64,000 bases of DNA from Carya illinoinensis. Taxonomy: Eukaryota > Streptophyta > Magnoliopsida > Fagales > Juglandaceae. Position numbers and translations under genes: made by a program. Position 1 is the stretch's first letter. Each line of letters starts with the position of its first letter. Of this stretch, positions 35,517-48,143 are shown in pieces. The notes below the pieces were generated by a model. The model saw only the letters and a list, made by a program, of their open reading frames with translations. It was not told where the DNA came from and ran no database searches. The stretch lies in contig NC_056757.1 in NCBI RefSeq assembly GCF_018687715.1, positions 2,666,501-2,730,500 of the forward strand. The letters run 5' to 3'.

Positions 35517-38073
35517 TCTTCGGCAGGTTGTTAATTAGGACAACACAACGTATATTAATTATATCCTAGCTATCATAATTAATTAATGACCCACTTAAGA
35601 TGATATAGAAATCTAACAGATTTAACATATATTCATAGAAAAAAAAAAAGTCATTCAGTGATTAATTAACTAGATTATTCGGATGATGTTTATTAATTAG
35701 TACCAATTAATCTATGTAGATACTTAATTCTAGATGCATGCTCTTGGTTGTTTTTACTATTACATTAATTGTTGAAATTTCAAATTCCCTCCAATTTGAC
35801 TTTGACTTCTTTAGAAGTTTCTCTCCAATGTAATTTTTTGTTAGGCCCACGTTGCAAAGACAAGCAAACTTTAATGATTTATAAATAAATGTGTTTCACA
35901 ATAGTAGTGTCATCTAGTACGAAGCACTGATTATACGCGCACGACGCATATACGCTTTTGACATACTTAGCATTTTAAACACATTGATGCTTTAGAAGCA
36001 TTGTTGCAAGTGATGAAATTATTATTTTTTTAACGAAATCATATGTTTTATTATTTCTTAATAACTGTCATCTCATTTATTTTCACATTTGAAAGAAATC
36101 ATTTTATTTAAAATTTAAATGAAACAATACAACTGCTGTTATTATATCTTTTCAAAGTTGTAATATTAGTGTTTAGAATTTGCAATATGTACATTATATA
36201 AACATGGTTGTACGTATTACGAGGACAAAATTGCTAGATTCACCTTTATTGAACTCAATTTTGTGAGTAAGAGATAATATTTATCTACAAGACAGATTAA
36301 CGATCGCCTCACAGTTTATTATATATTTTCAATCATTATTTGCCAATTTTTTTCCTAACATTAATTGGTGGAGGTTGCATGTAATATATTTTGCCGTAGC
36401 TTTCGGGATCATGTCCAGCTCTTCCACCACTTTTTTAAAACATTCTGCTTCTTTCATTAATTATAGAAAGTAGCTTTGGTTTTTTGTCTCCTACCCTATT
36501 AAAAAATTAAGGAAAAAAAAACGAAATTTAAAACTTTCAACTGCCACAAGATCGATAGTCAAACTCATTGCAACTATTGATGCTGTGGGATATATATTTT
36601 CTCCAATATTACATGTCTGAAGCAACTTTAATTTTTAATGAATTGCTTCAATCCGGTCAAGGATGAGACTAGTTATAATTTGATACCATTTCTTGATTAG
36701 ATTTTAATTTTTGCGATGCATGATCTATATATTGTTTTGAGATATTTGCTAGGGCTTCACCCCTTTAAATATTTGTTTTTTTCTTTGTAAGTGATGGAAT
36801 TATCTTATCTTGACCTTAAAAAGGGAAACTATGGATTCTTTTAAAAAGAAATAAAGTAAAATTATTTTTTTGTTTATAAAATAAAATAAAATAGACAAGC
36901 CAATTTTGGACTATACAGAATCATATTATATATAAATAGATAAATATTTTTTATCATCCTAAATTTCATCGTCCCAAGGTCACATTGCTTTTAATTAAGT
37001 GACCATATATTGTTTAAGACGTAGTTATATATGAAATCATTGAAAATGTTAATTTCACGTCAATAAATGTGATTGAGCTTGAATGAAGATCACTAACATG
37101 GCGCATACATATATGTTCCTTCTCGAGCGATTTGATAGTCTCGACTCGATATGTCGTATATATGCGTTGACATTCTCCTTTTAAATTCATAACCATTCTA
37201 CGTCTTAAGTTGTAGGTGGCCCAATACCTAGCTAGTCTTCCTCATCAATGACCCCTCGATCCATAAACCCTAAACTTCTGTACGTTCTGGCAATCAGCTA
37301 TACATTTACGTTAGGCCTAGGCCATGTCCATTAATGTCTTAATCCCCAGCCTAAGTCCTAAAATCGGGGCCCAAATTCAGCCCAAGACTCATTGGTTACA
37401 CTACAGATATAGAATCACTGCACGATCTCATATAACTAGCTTCAGCTGGAAAAACAACCCACGTGGAAGTTGAACTTTACATTTATGTCAGGTCAGTTCA
37501 GTTTTCTGCAAAACAATGAGATTCTCGTAAAATGGCCCATGCCCTACATGAGATTCTCGTAAAATCACGAGCTCTATCGATCAAGAACATTGAAAGCGGA
37601 AAAAGCTAGGTAGCATTTCTTATTTTGTGGAACTCAAGTATAGATTGGGGTTCAAGAACAGCTAGGAAGTGTGGGAGATGTTCTCCTATTTTACATGACC
37701 CCAAGGGAACACACTTTGATCCTGTCTCAGACAATGGACCCACCAAATTACCTAAATTTCTGATTTTAATTTATGTAGGACATGAATGCATGCTCAAGTC
37801 TAGTACTTGCACTAGATGATCACTTCTTTTATTGGCCATTCCATTAAAATTGTGACCATAAATTAAAATGTAATGACTTGAAAATTCTTCATAATGGTCA
37901 TTACAAAATCCAGTTATTGCTAATCAAGACTTGCATCATAATATCTGGTCTTGAATTTTGAATTTCAAGACGTTTATTAATTATGATAAGTCCAACAGTT
38001 AGAAATGACTAATTTTCTATTATATAAAAGATATAGTCAGCACTTAGTGCTCAACACAAATTTATAGCCCCCC
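35517..38073. other. Intergenic region downstream of the HD-Zip gene
   Basis: 3' UTR of the HD-Zip gene followed by A/T-rich DNA. A 17-base direct repeat, TGAGATTCTCGTAAAAT, occurs twice near 37517 and 37549. No coding region or transposon was recognised. Confidence 0.5.
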
Positions 38074-38290
38074 ATGCATGTTGCTCGAGGCGAGCATTGT
38101 TTCTTGCTTGTGGTTTGGATGCGTTGATTTGCCAGCTATGCACATTGCTTGGCGTGAGCATATATAATTGCTCGCCTGTGATTCGGGCAAACTGGTTTCC
38201 CGACATGCACGTTGCTCGGGGCAAGCAGTTATGCTCTCTCGAGACAACTCTTTTTTCTTGCTGCGACCTTCAATTCTCGCCTGTGATTCT
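38074..38290. repeat. Imperfect tandem repeat of 'ATGCACGTTGCTCGGGGCGAGCA' type, 64-67-bp period, three units
   Basis: Units begin at 38074 (ATGCATGTTGCTCGAGGCGA), 38138 (ATGCACATTGCTTGGCGTGA) and 38205 (ATGCACGTTGCTCGGGGCAA). Each has a related second half, as in TTGCTCGCCTGTGATTCGGG. GC content is higher than in the flanks. It lies just upstream of the copia LTR and its role is unknown. Confidence 0.65.
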
Positions 38291-38402
38291 CCATTTGCGG
38301 GCAGGCTTGATTATGTGATGGGCTTGCTTGTTCCAACTTGGGATTTAAGTGTTAGGCCTCGACCTCTATTATTGTCTGCATTTTATTTTATCAAGGCGGG
38401 AC

Positions 38403-38688
38403 TGTTAAAGCAATAGAATTATATGCTTCCAAAGACTCTTCTAGAATAATTGAGAAGATGTCCGAAGAATCTTCTTGTAATAAACTAGGCTAGATAGGTG
38501 TCAAATGATGCATGGTGATAGTCTGCAAAATCTGTTATGACAAGGCCTATATATACGGACCTTATGTACTCTATAATTGGAGAGGGAAATATTCAATGGA
38601 ATGAGGAAGTGTGTTTTTCTGTAAGGAAATTCTTTGAAGACTTTATTCAAACACTAAGTGTGCAAACGCATTTATGCTATTTTTGTCA
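38403..38688 (+). repeat. Copia 5' LTR, 286 bp
   Basis: Starts TGTTAAAGC and ends TTTTTGTCA (TG...CA rule). It contains a TATA box (CCTATATATACGG, about 38548) and is followed directly by a primer site, so it is a complete LTR. Confidence 0.75.
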
Positions 38689-38701
38689 TGGTATCACGAG
38701 C
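38689..38701 (+). promoter_or_regulatory. Primer binding site of the copia element
   Basis: TGGTATCACGAGC is complementary to the initiator tRNA-Met 3' end except for an inserted/changed base (usual form TGGTATCAGAGC). It sits immediately after the LTR. Confidence 0.75.
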
Positions 38702-38757
38702 GTAAACGGACCAACGTCCTTTTTTTTTTTTTTTTTTTTACAGCTATTTCATTACTC

Positions 38758-39958
38758 ATGTCCAAATCAGATAAATCTCCCACCCTTCTCACCACTGCAT
38801 CTCATTATATCAACATCAAGCTTACAATTGAAAATTTTCTTTTATGAAAAGCTCAAATTGTTCCTTACCTTGAAGGGCATCAACTCTTTTCAATATGTTG
38901 ATGGTTCCTTCCCTCAACCTCCTGCTATGCTTAATGATAAACCAAATCCAGCGCATACGCAGTGGCGTTTATAGGACAAACTGGTTATTTCCACCATCAA
39001 TTCCTCCTTGTCTGATTCGGTCTTGGCACAAGTTTTGGATTGTTCTACCTCTTCTGAGGTTTGGACGATCTTACAAAACCTATTTGCTGCCCAGTCTTCT
39101 GCACATCTCATCCATACCAAGTTTCAACTTGCTACAATTAAAAAAGGAGCTGAATCGGTTACAGAATATTACAATAAAGTAAGGTCCCTTGCCTCCTCCT
39201 TAAGTGCTACTGGCCGTCCCCTAGATGATTCGGAACTTGTCATTTACCTTCTAGCTGGATTGGGCACTGAATATGAGAGTCTTGTAACCTCCTTAACCAC
39301 ACGTCTAGATTCTCTATCTCCTCACCAAATTTTTAGTTATCTTTTGAATCATGAATCGAGGCTCTCCCATCAAACCCAGTCTCTTCTTTCTAGCACCACT
39401 ATCGCCGCCCATAACACCACCAAGTTCTTATCTTCAAATATTTCTTCTTGTGGTTGTGGGAACAATTTCCGTGGGGGTCGAAGTCGCGATCGTGGCTATG
39501 GCAGGGATCTTCTTCCTACTCCACGCCCGTCACAACAATCGTCGCATTTTTTTTCTCCTCGTCGTGACTCACGCCCCATGTGTCAAGTTTGTCGCAAACC
39601 GGGTCATGAGGCTGCTGCCTGTTATCATAGATATGATCATTCCTATCCCACTCCTCCACTTGCTGGGTTTGCGGCTAATTACTCTGCTCTTGCTCCATCA
39701 TCTTCTCCTTCAAACACATGGTTCCCTGACACTGCTGCCACGTTCCATTTTACTTCTGATATTAATAACCTTAATGTGGATTCCAGTGTTTATCAGGGAT
39801 CAGACCAAGTATGCACTGGAGATGGCTCTAGTATTCCCATTCAGCATTTTGGATCCGCCAACTTTAGCTCCAATAATGGCAAATTTCTTCTAAAAACATT
39901 TACTTCATGTTCCCTCTATATCTCGCAATCTACTTTCAGTACATCAGTTTTGTCTTGA
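38758..39958 (+). pseudogene. Copia gag and protease
   Basis: From ATG at 38758 (MSKSDKSPTLLTTASHYINI). A stop in the first 40 codons and another at about 38972 (QWRL*DKLV, Trp in relatives) break the start. From 39008 the frame is open for 316 codons. It holds the UBN2-type gag domain (SEVWTILQNLFAAQSSAHLI, SVTEYYNKVRSLASSLSATG), a zinc knuckle CQVCRKPGHEAAAC (C-x2-C-x4-H-x4-C) and the protease start WFPDTAATFHFTSD, where the active-site triad is DTA rather than the usual DTG/DSG. The protein forms the particle; protease would process the polyprotein. Frame ends early at 39958. Confidence 0.8.
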
Positions 39959-40003
39959 TAATAATGTATTTTTTGAGTTTCATTCCTCTATTTTTTTTTT
40001 TGT

Positions 40004-41396
40004 GTGAAGGACGTTCGTTCCCAGGAAACTCTTCTTCAGGGGCCCGTTGAGAATGGTCTATATGTGTTTCATGGGGCTGAAGTGCCCTCTTCCATCTCTC
40101 CGCAAGCTTTTTCTGCTGTTGGAACATCTGCTCAGCTTTGGCACTCTAGGTTGGGTCATCCTTCTCCTCGTACCACCTTCCTGACTCTTCAACGGTTTAG
40201 TCTTCCTCTTACTACCAGCACTACTCTGTCTTCATGTTCAGCGTTCTCCTCCTCAAAAGCTCATGCTCTTCCTCATCCTGCCTCTCCCACGCATTCTTCC
40301 TTTCCTTTTCAATTAATGTTCATGGATGTACGGGGTCCGGCCTCAGTTTTATCTACTAAAGGATCTCGTTATTTCCTGTCCATTGTTGATGACTACTCTA
40401 AGTTCATTTGGTATTTTCCCATGCAATTAAAATCTAATGTTACAACTATCATTCTTGCCTTTCGAAACTATGTCACTACATAATTTTCTTCCAAGATTAT
40501 TTCCATTCAGACTGATGGGGGGTGAATTTCGGCCCCTCCATCCTATTTTTTTAAAATTTGGAATTAATCACCAGGTCACTTGTCCTTATTCTCACCAACA
40601 AAATGGTAGTATCGAACGATGCCATCGCCATATTGTTGAAATAGGCTTATCTCTTCTTTCTCATGCCTTGGTTTCCCACATCTATTGGGTTGAGGCTTTT
40701 CACACTGCCACATATTTAATCAATCACATGCCTACTCCTGTCCTTAACAATCATTCGTCGTTTGAAATTTTAATGGGAAAACCATCGGATTATTTATTTT
40801 TTCGTGTTTTTGGTTCAGCATGTTGGCCTAATTTACGGCTGTATAATTATCATAAATTAGATTTTCGCACTAACCAGTGTGTGGTCTTGGGATATAGCCC
40901 TAACCATAAAGGGTACATTTGCTTGCATATTGGGTTTGGGCGTACATATATTTCTAGGGATATTCTCTTTGATGAAATGGTTTTTCCTTTTTCTCAGATT
41001 GCTCCTCTATCCCAGTCCACAGGCACAGCCCCTAATAATCACACCCTCACTTCGGGGCTTCCTCTGTTGTCTCCAGCTGCATTGGTACTTCCCTCCTCAA
41101 CACAACTTCAGCCCACTCCTTCACAGCCCGTACCCACCACTTCATCGATTGACCCAACTTCCTCACAAGGCCCCGGTACCTCCTCTCCACACATATCTCG
41201 TCCAAGTCCAACCCTAGGACCCGAGTCTTTCTCTTCACCGAACCCTAGCTCTGCCGCCATTATGTCTCCATCTTCTTCCCAGACTTTGACCTCTCCTCTA
41301 CGCAGTATGTCTGAACCATTCACTCACTCCATGGTTACACAGTCTAAAACTCAAACCCTTTGTCCTCTGCGTTGCACCGATGGAATGGTTCCCTGA
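40004..41396 (+). pseudogene. Copia GAG-pre-integrase and integrase
   Basis: Pre-integrase text GLYVFHG and LWHSRLGHPSPRTTFLTLQR (zinc-binding H/H part). The core starts FMDVRGPASVLSTKGSRYFL, SIVDDYSKFIWYFPM (first catalytic Asp in the DVRG region). A frameshift falls near 40480, after which the text continues in another frame: TDGGEF-type box as MGGEFRPL, NHQVTCPYSHQQNGSIERCH (catalytic Glu), WVEAFHTATYLINHMPTPVL and the C-terminal GYICLHIGFGRTYISRDILF. A Ser/Pro/Thr-rich linker to the RT follows. It would insert the cDNA if intact. Confidence 0.8.
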
Positions 41397-41411
41397 CCTC
41401 CGTCCAAACCC

Positions 41412-43000
41412 ATGGATTCGCTTTCCTCTGTATCTTCCTCCCCATCGGTTTGCACATCTGTTCCAAAAGAGCCCTCATCATTTTCTAAAGCTTCCAAATA
41501 CATTGAATGGCGTACTGCCATGACCATAGAGTTCGACGCTCTCCTTCAAAATCAGACGCGGAAACTTGTCTCCCCTTCTCCAGCCTATAACCTTCTCGAA
41601 TCCAAGTGGATTTTAAAGACTAAACAGTGTGTTGATGGCACACTTGAGTGTCGCAAGGCTAGGCTTGTAGCTCAGGGGTTTCATCAGCAACCGAGTCTCG
41701 ATTACACAGAGATTTTTAGTCCTGTTGTGAAACCAACGACCATTCAACTTCTTCTTTCTCTGGCTGTCTCATCTAACTAAGCACTTCACCAACTGGACAA
41801 CCATAATGCGTTTCTTCATGGTGACCTTGAAGAGGACGTGTACATGAAGCAACCACCTAGGTTCGTGCATCCTGATTTTCCACATCATGTGTGTAAGTTA
41901 CAAAAATCAATTTATGGTCTAAAACAGGCTCCTAGAGCTTGGTTTGCTAAGCTCAATGATAAATTGTTGTCTTTAGGATTTCGAAGTTCTTCATCTAATT
42001 CTTCACTGTTTATCATGCGTATTAACTCAGATTGCTTGTTTATTTTAGTTTATGTCGATGATATTATTGTGACTGGATCTAGTGCCCTGATTATATTTGA
42101 ATTTATTGCTGCTTTACGAGCATCCTTTTCAGTCAAGGATCTCGGTCCCTTGCATTATTTTCTAGGTGTTCAAGTGTATCGAAATTCCTCTAGTATGTTT
42201 TTATCTCAGTCCAAATATATTATTGACTTGTCACACAAAACCAACCTTCATAATTCTAAGTCAGTTTCTACTCCCATGTCCTCATCGGAAAAATTGACTA
42301 CTTTTGATGGTTGCACTTTTGAGGATTCTCAGTGGTATCGTAGTGTTGCTGGAAGTTTACAACATCTTGCATTTACTCGTCCTGACATATCATTTGCTGT
42401 GAATCGTGTATGTCAATTTATGCACTGTCCTTGGCTTCCTCACTGGACAGCCGTTAAACGTATTTTGCATTATCTTAATAACACTCGGTATCTTGGTCTA
42501 CATTTTTCCTCCACTTCCGCTCCTCAACTAGCTACTTTCTCAGATACTAATTGGGCTGGATGTCTTGATGATAGACAATCCACAGGTGGTTTTTGTGTGT
42601 ATTTTGGGAATCATTTGATTTCTTGGCAGTCAAGAAACAGTCTACTGTTGCTCGGTCTTCTACTGAAGTCGAGTACAAATATGTTGTTAATACTGCTTGT
42701 GAGCTTCTTTGGTTGTAGTTTCTTTTAAGGGAACTTGGTGCTTTTCTTTCCTCTCCTCCTACGCTATGGTGTGACAATCTTGGTGCCACCTACTTGTCTA
42801 TGAATCCTGTTCTGCACTCTCGGATTAAGCATGTCGAGCTGGATTTTCATTTTGTACGTGAAAGAGTGGCTGCCAAATTTCTTCAAGTGTCATTTGTGTC
42901 CAACAAAGATTAGGTCGCTGATATTCTTACCAAACCTCTCTCAACAAATCGTTATTTACAACTTCGATCAAGCCTTACTCTTACATCCGTACCGCTTGAA
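41412..43000 (+). pseudogene. Copia reverse transcriptase and RNase H
   Basis: RT opens with WRTAMTIEFDALLQNQTRKL, SKWILKTKQCVDGTLECRKA and RLVAQGFHQQPSLDYTEIFS. A TAA at 41778 replaces a conserved Trp (SSN*ALHQLD). It continues NAFLHGDLEEDVYMKQPP, SIYGLKQAPRAWFAKLN and the catalytic LVYVDDIIVTGSS, which is intact. RNase H follows: AGSLQHLAFTRPDISFAVNR, SDTNWAGCLDDRQSTGGFCV, then after a frameshift near 42640 STVARSSTEVEYK and [14 protein letters not shown]. It ends with ADILTKPLSTNRY. Two TAG stops sit at expected Gln positions (WL*FLLRELG, NKD*VADILTK). Confidence 0.85.
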
Positions 43001-43015
43001 TCGCGGGGGCGATGG

Positions 43016-43559
43016 TGTTAGTTGTTGTAACAACTGCATTTATATTTCAAGGTATCAGTACTCAATTTTACAATTGTAACTACTTTTTATTTTCCCCTCA
43101 AACAAGCAGCATTCATATCAATTAGAGAAGATCAACAAACTACAAAGTTCTTAGAGTATATGGAATATATTACAAATTAATGGGGGTCTTTACCACTATG
43201 GAAGTACAATAAGCAAGAAGGAATAGAAATGAGGGGAATGCTTCCATAAAAACTATTGGAGGCTACCCATAGCGCAATGGAATGTGCATATCGATTATGT
43301 TCTTGATATATCTTTCTTATATTCCAGCTTTTAAAAGACCATGCAATAAGGTTCTTATATCTCTACCTATTGGTTCAATAGTATAATTAGAAGTTTTTTC
43401 TAGATCCTCTACTAATTGTATTGCTGCTAGTGAATCTCCTGCAATTGTAAGCTTCTTGATCTGTTTCTCTTTAGCTTCATTGAGTGACAATGTTTTGATA
43501 ATAAGTATCCAGATTTTGACAATGAAGCTCGTAATTTGCGTCAATGAGTAACAAAGGAT
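43016..43559. other. Copia 3' flank with a small antisense RNase H-like fragment
   Basis: No gene. A minus-strand frame at 43544-43317 reads KQIKKLTIAGDSLAAIQLVE and resembles the plant LINE RNase H segment around its second Asp (GDS). It is short and isolated, so it is a tentative LINE scrap. Confidence 0.4.
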
Positions 43560-45840
43560 GGATTCAATCCGTTTGGTAATATGAGTACAAGTTACCGCAT
43601 GTGGTCTATGGTGTTGATTCCATATAATTTTCCACCATGGAAGAGCATGAAGGCCCCAAACTTTCTATCAACTTTGTTTATCCCCGACCCATGATCACCT
43701 GAAAATGATATTGATGTATTTATGCAGCCATTAATTAAAGAGTTAAAAGATATATGGGAAAATGGCATTTGAACGTTTGATGCATATACGTCGACATCTT
43801 TTCAAATGGATGCTATTGTATTATGGACGATTAATAATTTTTCAAGATATGGAAATCTCTCGGTTGGAGTACTAAAGGGAAGTTCGGTGTGTCCCATGTG
43901 TAATAAGGAAGCTGTAAGTGAGCAGCTAAAATATTCGTTGAAAATATATTTCATGGATCATCGACAATATTTGTTACCAAATCATGAATGGTGAAGGGAA
44001 TGCACTAAATTTGATGAGAGGGTGGAGGACATAATTGCATCGAAGGAATTGTCTGGGGATGAGATAGTAGAACAATTAATGGAACTTGGATTGAACAATT
44101 TTGGCAAAGGAATTGAATTGGACAAAGTAGAGTAATTTTTTTCAAATTGCCATATTGGTCGTCATGTAAGTTGTAAAATAATTTGGATGTAATGCATATA
44201 AAGAAGAATATTTACCATAATATACTTGGACATTGATGAGCATTAAAAAAAAACGAATGATACAATTAAGACGAGGAAAGATCTTAAGAGAATTAGAATT
44301 AAATATAATCTTCGTTTGTGGGTTGAAGGCAATAGGGTGGTAGTATCGCATTCATGTTTTATGATAAAAATGAATTAGAGGATGGACTTTTGCAAATAGT
44401 TGCAAGGTGTGAAGTTATCAAATGGCTATGCTACAAATCTCAGTAGATGCGTGAGCCATGATGAATGGAAAATAAGTCAGTTGAAAAGTCATGATTGTCA
44501 CGTATTTTTTTAGAAATTGTTACCAGTAGGAACTCATGGGAAGTTGACTTCTAATGTACGTGTCACTATAACTAAACTATGTAAATTCGAGCAAATCTTT
44601 CCACCATTATTTTTTGATGTAATGGTTCACTTAGCAATATATTTACCACAAAAGGCACTATTAAGTGGATCAGTACAATTTCGTTGGATGTATCTAGTTG
44701 AGAGATTTTGGCTAAAGTGCACTTTTGGGAATAAAGCCCAAGCTGAGGGGTCAATAGCTGATGCTTATATACATGATGAATGGTTGACATTTGTTCTTTA
44801 TTTCTCCATGGGGTTGAGACATTCTTCAATCGAGAAGAGCGGAATGTTGATGTTTTTCCCCCTTGTACTCGTAAGCTAGCTATATATGTTTTTCTAGAAT
44901 GTATGGTCCTTGGGTGCAAAACGAAGTATGACTTAATAGGTGGAGAATTAAAAAAAGCTCGACGGTACGTGTTAAATAATTCTCGTGAGATTGATGACTA
45001 TCTCAGATATGTCGATTCAGAATTATAATAATTCTAATTTTTTCTACATCCTATTAAATTACTATTATATATACAAGATGTGCAATTTTATTATTTTTAC
45101 TTCTATACAGTAATCACATGGACAAACTTAGGACACAAGGTGTAGAAAATATAGAGGTGAGGCGCGATGAAGAATTTTTCAAATGGTTTGAACAACGCGT
45201 ATGCATTTAAATCGAGATCTAGTAGAATATGTGTAAACCATTTTAATTTATAGTAACTTTGTATAATGTTTTAAGTATTTCACATGTTAGACTTTGTAAC
45301 GACGTGCTCATGATCTAGAATCAGTTTCTTTTGAATTACATGCATTGTCTTGTGGTCATTCAAATAAAGCATTTCGATACACTACATGAACTGTTGGAGA
45401 TTATAGGTTCCATAATATGGATTGTGAACGTAATTGAAAGATGAAAAATTGTGGTGTGTTGGTTGAAAGAAGTCATGAAACAGAGGATATTGACTATTAT
45501 GGTGTTATATGTGACATTATTGGATTGAAACACTTGGCGGGAATGTGACGTATGTATTTAAATATGATTGGTGAGATCTAGGCGGTGGTTGGGTATCAAT
45601 ACATAAGGATAGTCACTTTACAAGTGTCAACATTGCATATAAATGGTACAAAAATGATCTGTTTGTATTGGCTTGTCAAATGACCCAAGTCTATTACTTG
45701 ATTGATCCAATAAAGGGGGCCGATGAAGCTAGTTTATTCCTCCGAATATTTATGATATAGCATTGGTAGTGGATCATGATTATAGTGAAGATGAAAATGA
45801 TACTTCAATTGTAATCAACTGTCAGTTATCTTAATAATAT
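43560..45840 (+). pseudogene. CACTA (En/Spm) TNP2-type transposase relic
   Basis: Plus-strand text follows plant CACTA transposases in order. The TNP2 part (about 43561-44130) has FNPFGNMSTSYRMWSMVLIP, then YNFPPWKSMKAPNFLSTLFI, NDIDVFMQPLIKELKDIWEN, LWTINNFSRYGNLSVG and CPMCNKEAVSEQL. A DUF4218 part follows (about 44480-44870: LKSHDCHVFF, KFEQIFPPLFFDVMVHLAIY, FRWMYLVERFW, KAQAEGSIADAYI). A DUF4216-like part is at about 45400-45720 (YRFHNMDCERN, YYGVICDIIGLKHL, DSHFTSVNIAYKWYKNDLFV). Many stops and frameshifts make it long dead. CACTA ends were not located; it is not inside the CACTA-type element at 51088. Confidence 0.8.
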
Positions 45841-46699
45841 ATTGTTACAATAAACTTATCTTTTATAACACGGCCATCTTATTCAATAATATGCTCTTCA
45901 TTTCATTTAGAATAGATTGTATCCATTTAATATAAGAATGATTACATGAATTAATCTGTGTGCATATATTGCTCGTTAGGCAAAGAAAATTAAGAAAGAG
46001 TAAAAATAAAAAAAATAAAAAAAGTCCTTGGTAGTTACATGCAGGCAGATATGATAAATTAATCATGCCTTTTGATTTGTAAACCCTATCACATTCTTTT
46101 ACAGGCCATGATCTTAATTACCACACTTTTTTTTTTCAAGCCTAAAAAAGTGGTATTTGAATTGGCACTTTTCATCCCTAAAAATAGAAACCAAAAAAAA
46201 AAAAAAAAACGAGAAAGTACAAGAAAGTATGCAGAAAAAGTTGGGATCATTAATTAATAATGAATCGTTTGGGCAAGCTGTGATGATTCATGTTAAATTG
46301 ACTTGTCTTACTCATGAAGACATTAAATACATAAAAGTTAGGTTTGCGAGTTATCCATCGTTTACCAAAAGAAAGAAAAAGACTGGCCATCATGTCAAAA
46401 ATGATATATAAAATACTGTTGTGACAAAAGTATGCTAAATAATTAAACAATTGTGTGTGCATAAGGAATAGTTATATATATTTGGCCATAACAGTCGATG
46501 TAATTTATTTTGAAGTGTCTTCTTATGTAAACGGTGACTTAAATAGAAAGCCAATTTATTTTGGAGTCTTCTCTCTCTTTTTTCTCTCTCGGGAAAGGGG
46601 GGGAAGTGAAGTGGCAGTGTGTGTAAAGGCACAAGGTGTTTCTTATAACAGAAAGGAAAAGAAGATTCCATTGTAGGCGGTTAACGGAAGTGGTTGTAG
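45841..46699. other. A/T-rich stretch before LINE 3
   Basis: Poly-A and poly-T runs, low complexity, no gene recognised. The last 100-200 bases (from about 46560) are probably the LINE 3 5' UTR. Confidence 0.45.
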
Positions 46700-46747
46700 T
46701 GGAGGGTAGAAAGAAAGGGGTAGTTACGGTGGAGGAAGGTGGTGGAG

Positions 46748-48143
46748 ATGAACATTCTAGAAGAGGAATGGAAGAAATTATGGCTATCGAAAGGTGAAGC
46801 AAAAAAGATTGTGTTTGATGAAGACAAAATAGACAAGTTACAGCATAAAGAGGATAGAAGCTTAGTGGGGAAGGTCTGTTCGATGAGAATTATAAGCAAG
46901 GAAATACTGAGGTTGAGAATGGCAAAAGTGTGGAGGGTTAGTAAGGCAGCGATATTCACTGAGGTTAGTGCTAATATCTTTGTGATAACTTTTGATACAC
47001 ATGCGGATAAACTAAGGGTATGGGGGTGTAGACCGTGGCTGTTTGACAACCATTCACTTGCACTGAAGATGTTTGATAGTTTTACTCCACCACATGAGAT
47101 GATTTTTGAAAGGGAAATTTTTTGGGTTAGGATGCAATATTTACCATTAGCGTATATGACAAAAGCTAGGAGGAACATATTGGTGGATCTATAGGGAGGG
47201 TGGATACTCAGGGAGATAGAAGTGGGTGGGGTAATTTTCTTAGAGTTCAGATTAGTCTTAATATTACTTAGCCTTTGGCAAGAGGTAGAACAATTATGGT
47301 AAAAGGAAAAGGTGTGTGGATCCCATTTAGTTATGAGAAGCTACCTCAAATATGTTTTTCTTGTGGGTGTATTGCTCATGGAGAGCAAGAGTGTAGTATT
47401 CAGGAGGTGTATAAGGAGGGGGAAGAGCAATATGGTACATTGATAAGAGCAAATCAAGGGCCTTGGATGAGATCTTTTCAAAGCAGTCAAACATGGGATG
47501 AGGGGAAAATGAAAGGCAAAATGGGTGAGGAAGAAGGGGGTGGCAGAGAGAGGGGGTATGCAAGAATGAAAGGGAAAAAAATAGTTATGATAGGGGAGGA
47601 TGAGAGCAAAAGGAGGGAGGAGGTGGAGGGTCTTAAAGAAAATGGAGGGAAAGAGGTTGAGGGAATAAGGGGAGTTGAGGAAAAAATGAGGCAAGAAATT
47701 AAGGAAAAAATTCTGACAAGAAGGGTAGTGAAAGGAAAGAAGGGGAGGGGGAGATTTTGATGGGGAAAGGAAGTGAGCATGGCTCTAGTCAAGGGGAAAC
47801 TGAGATGTATGAGGGAGGAGTAGTGATAGAGGTGGAGGAGGTTATAGGGGAGAAGTCCATTATTCTGGTAGGGAAGGATGAGGATCTAGTACAGTGTGGG
47901 AGTAATAACCTTGAAGTTAAGGTACAAAAAAAGGGAGAATAGAAGATGAGGGCTCGAGCTAAAGGAAGGAAAGTTGAGGTAGAGGCTAGTAAAGGGGAGA
48001 AAAACAAAAGAAATGGGGGTGTGATAGGATAGGAGGTTCATAATAAAAAGGTTAAAAGTAATGTTGGAGAGGAGGGGGTAGTTAGAAAAACTTATTTTGT
48101 TGAAGTGGCGAAGACTGGTTATTAGCCTTGCCAATCATTATGA
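46748..48143 (+). pseudogene. LINE 3 ORF1 (DUF4283, zinc knuckle)
   Basis: Starts MNILEEEWKKLWLSKGEAKK at 46748. The DUF4283 core reads KVCSMRIISKEILRLRMAKV, RVWGCRPWLFDNHSLALKMF and FWVRMQYLPLAYMTKARRNI. A TAG/frameshift near 47193 precedes the knuckle PQICFSCGCIAHGEQEC (C-x2-C-x4-H-x4-C, about 47350-47400). A very charged Glu/Lys/Gly-rich tail follows. The final frame ends FVEVAKTGY*PCQSL then TGA, whose bases overlap the ORF2 ATG (ATGA, 48140-48143). Role as in related elements: RNA-binding chaperone. Confidence 0.75.

Larger units (their letters stand above)
38403..43015 (+). mobile_element. Ty1/copia LTR retrotransposon, with 5' LTR, lacking a recognisable 3' LTR
   Basis: Order LTR - PBS - gag - protease - integrase - RT - RNase H, which is diagnostic of copia rather than gypsy. 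The 5' LTR is 38403-38688 and the PBS starts at 38689. Coding runs from 38758 to about 42995, where a purine-rich GCGGGGGCGATGG (43003-43015) would be the polypurine tract. The sequence after it (TGTTAGTTGTTGTAACAACT) does not resemble the 5' LTR, which begins TGTTAAAGCAATAG. The 3' LTR therefore seems lost or replaced. A handful of stops and frameshifts make it non-autonomous. Confidence 0.85.

Noticed and set aside
39351..39893. 180-codon leucine-rich plus-strand frame
   Set aside because: Out-of-frame reading of the copia gag/protease region; the 39008-39958 frame carries the zinc knuckle.
47327..48134. Several long minus-strand frames rich in Pro, Ser and Leu
   Set aside because: Antisense of the Glu/Lys/Gly-rich tail of LINE 3 ORF1; purine-rich coding strands give open antisense frames.
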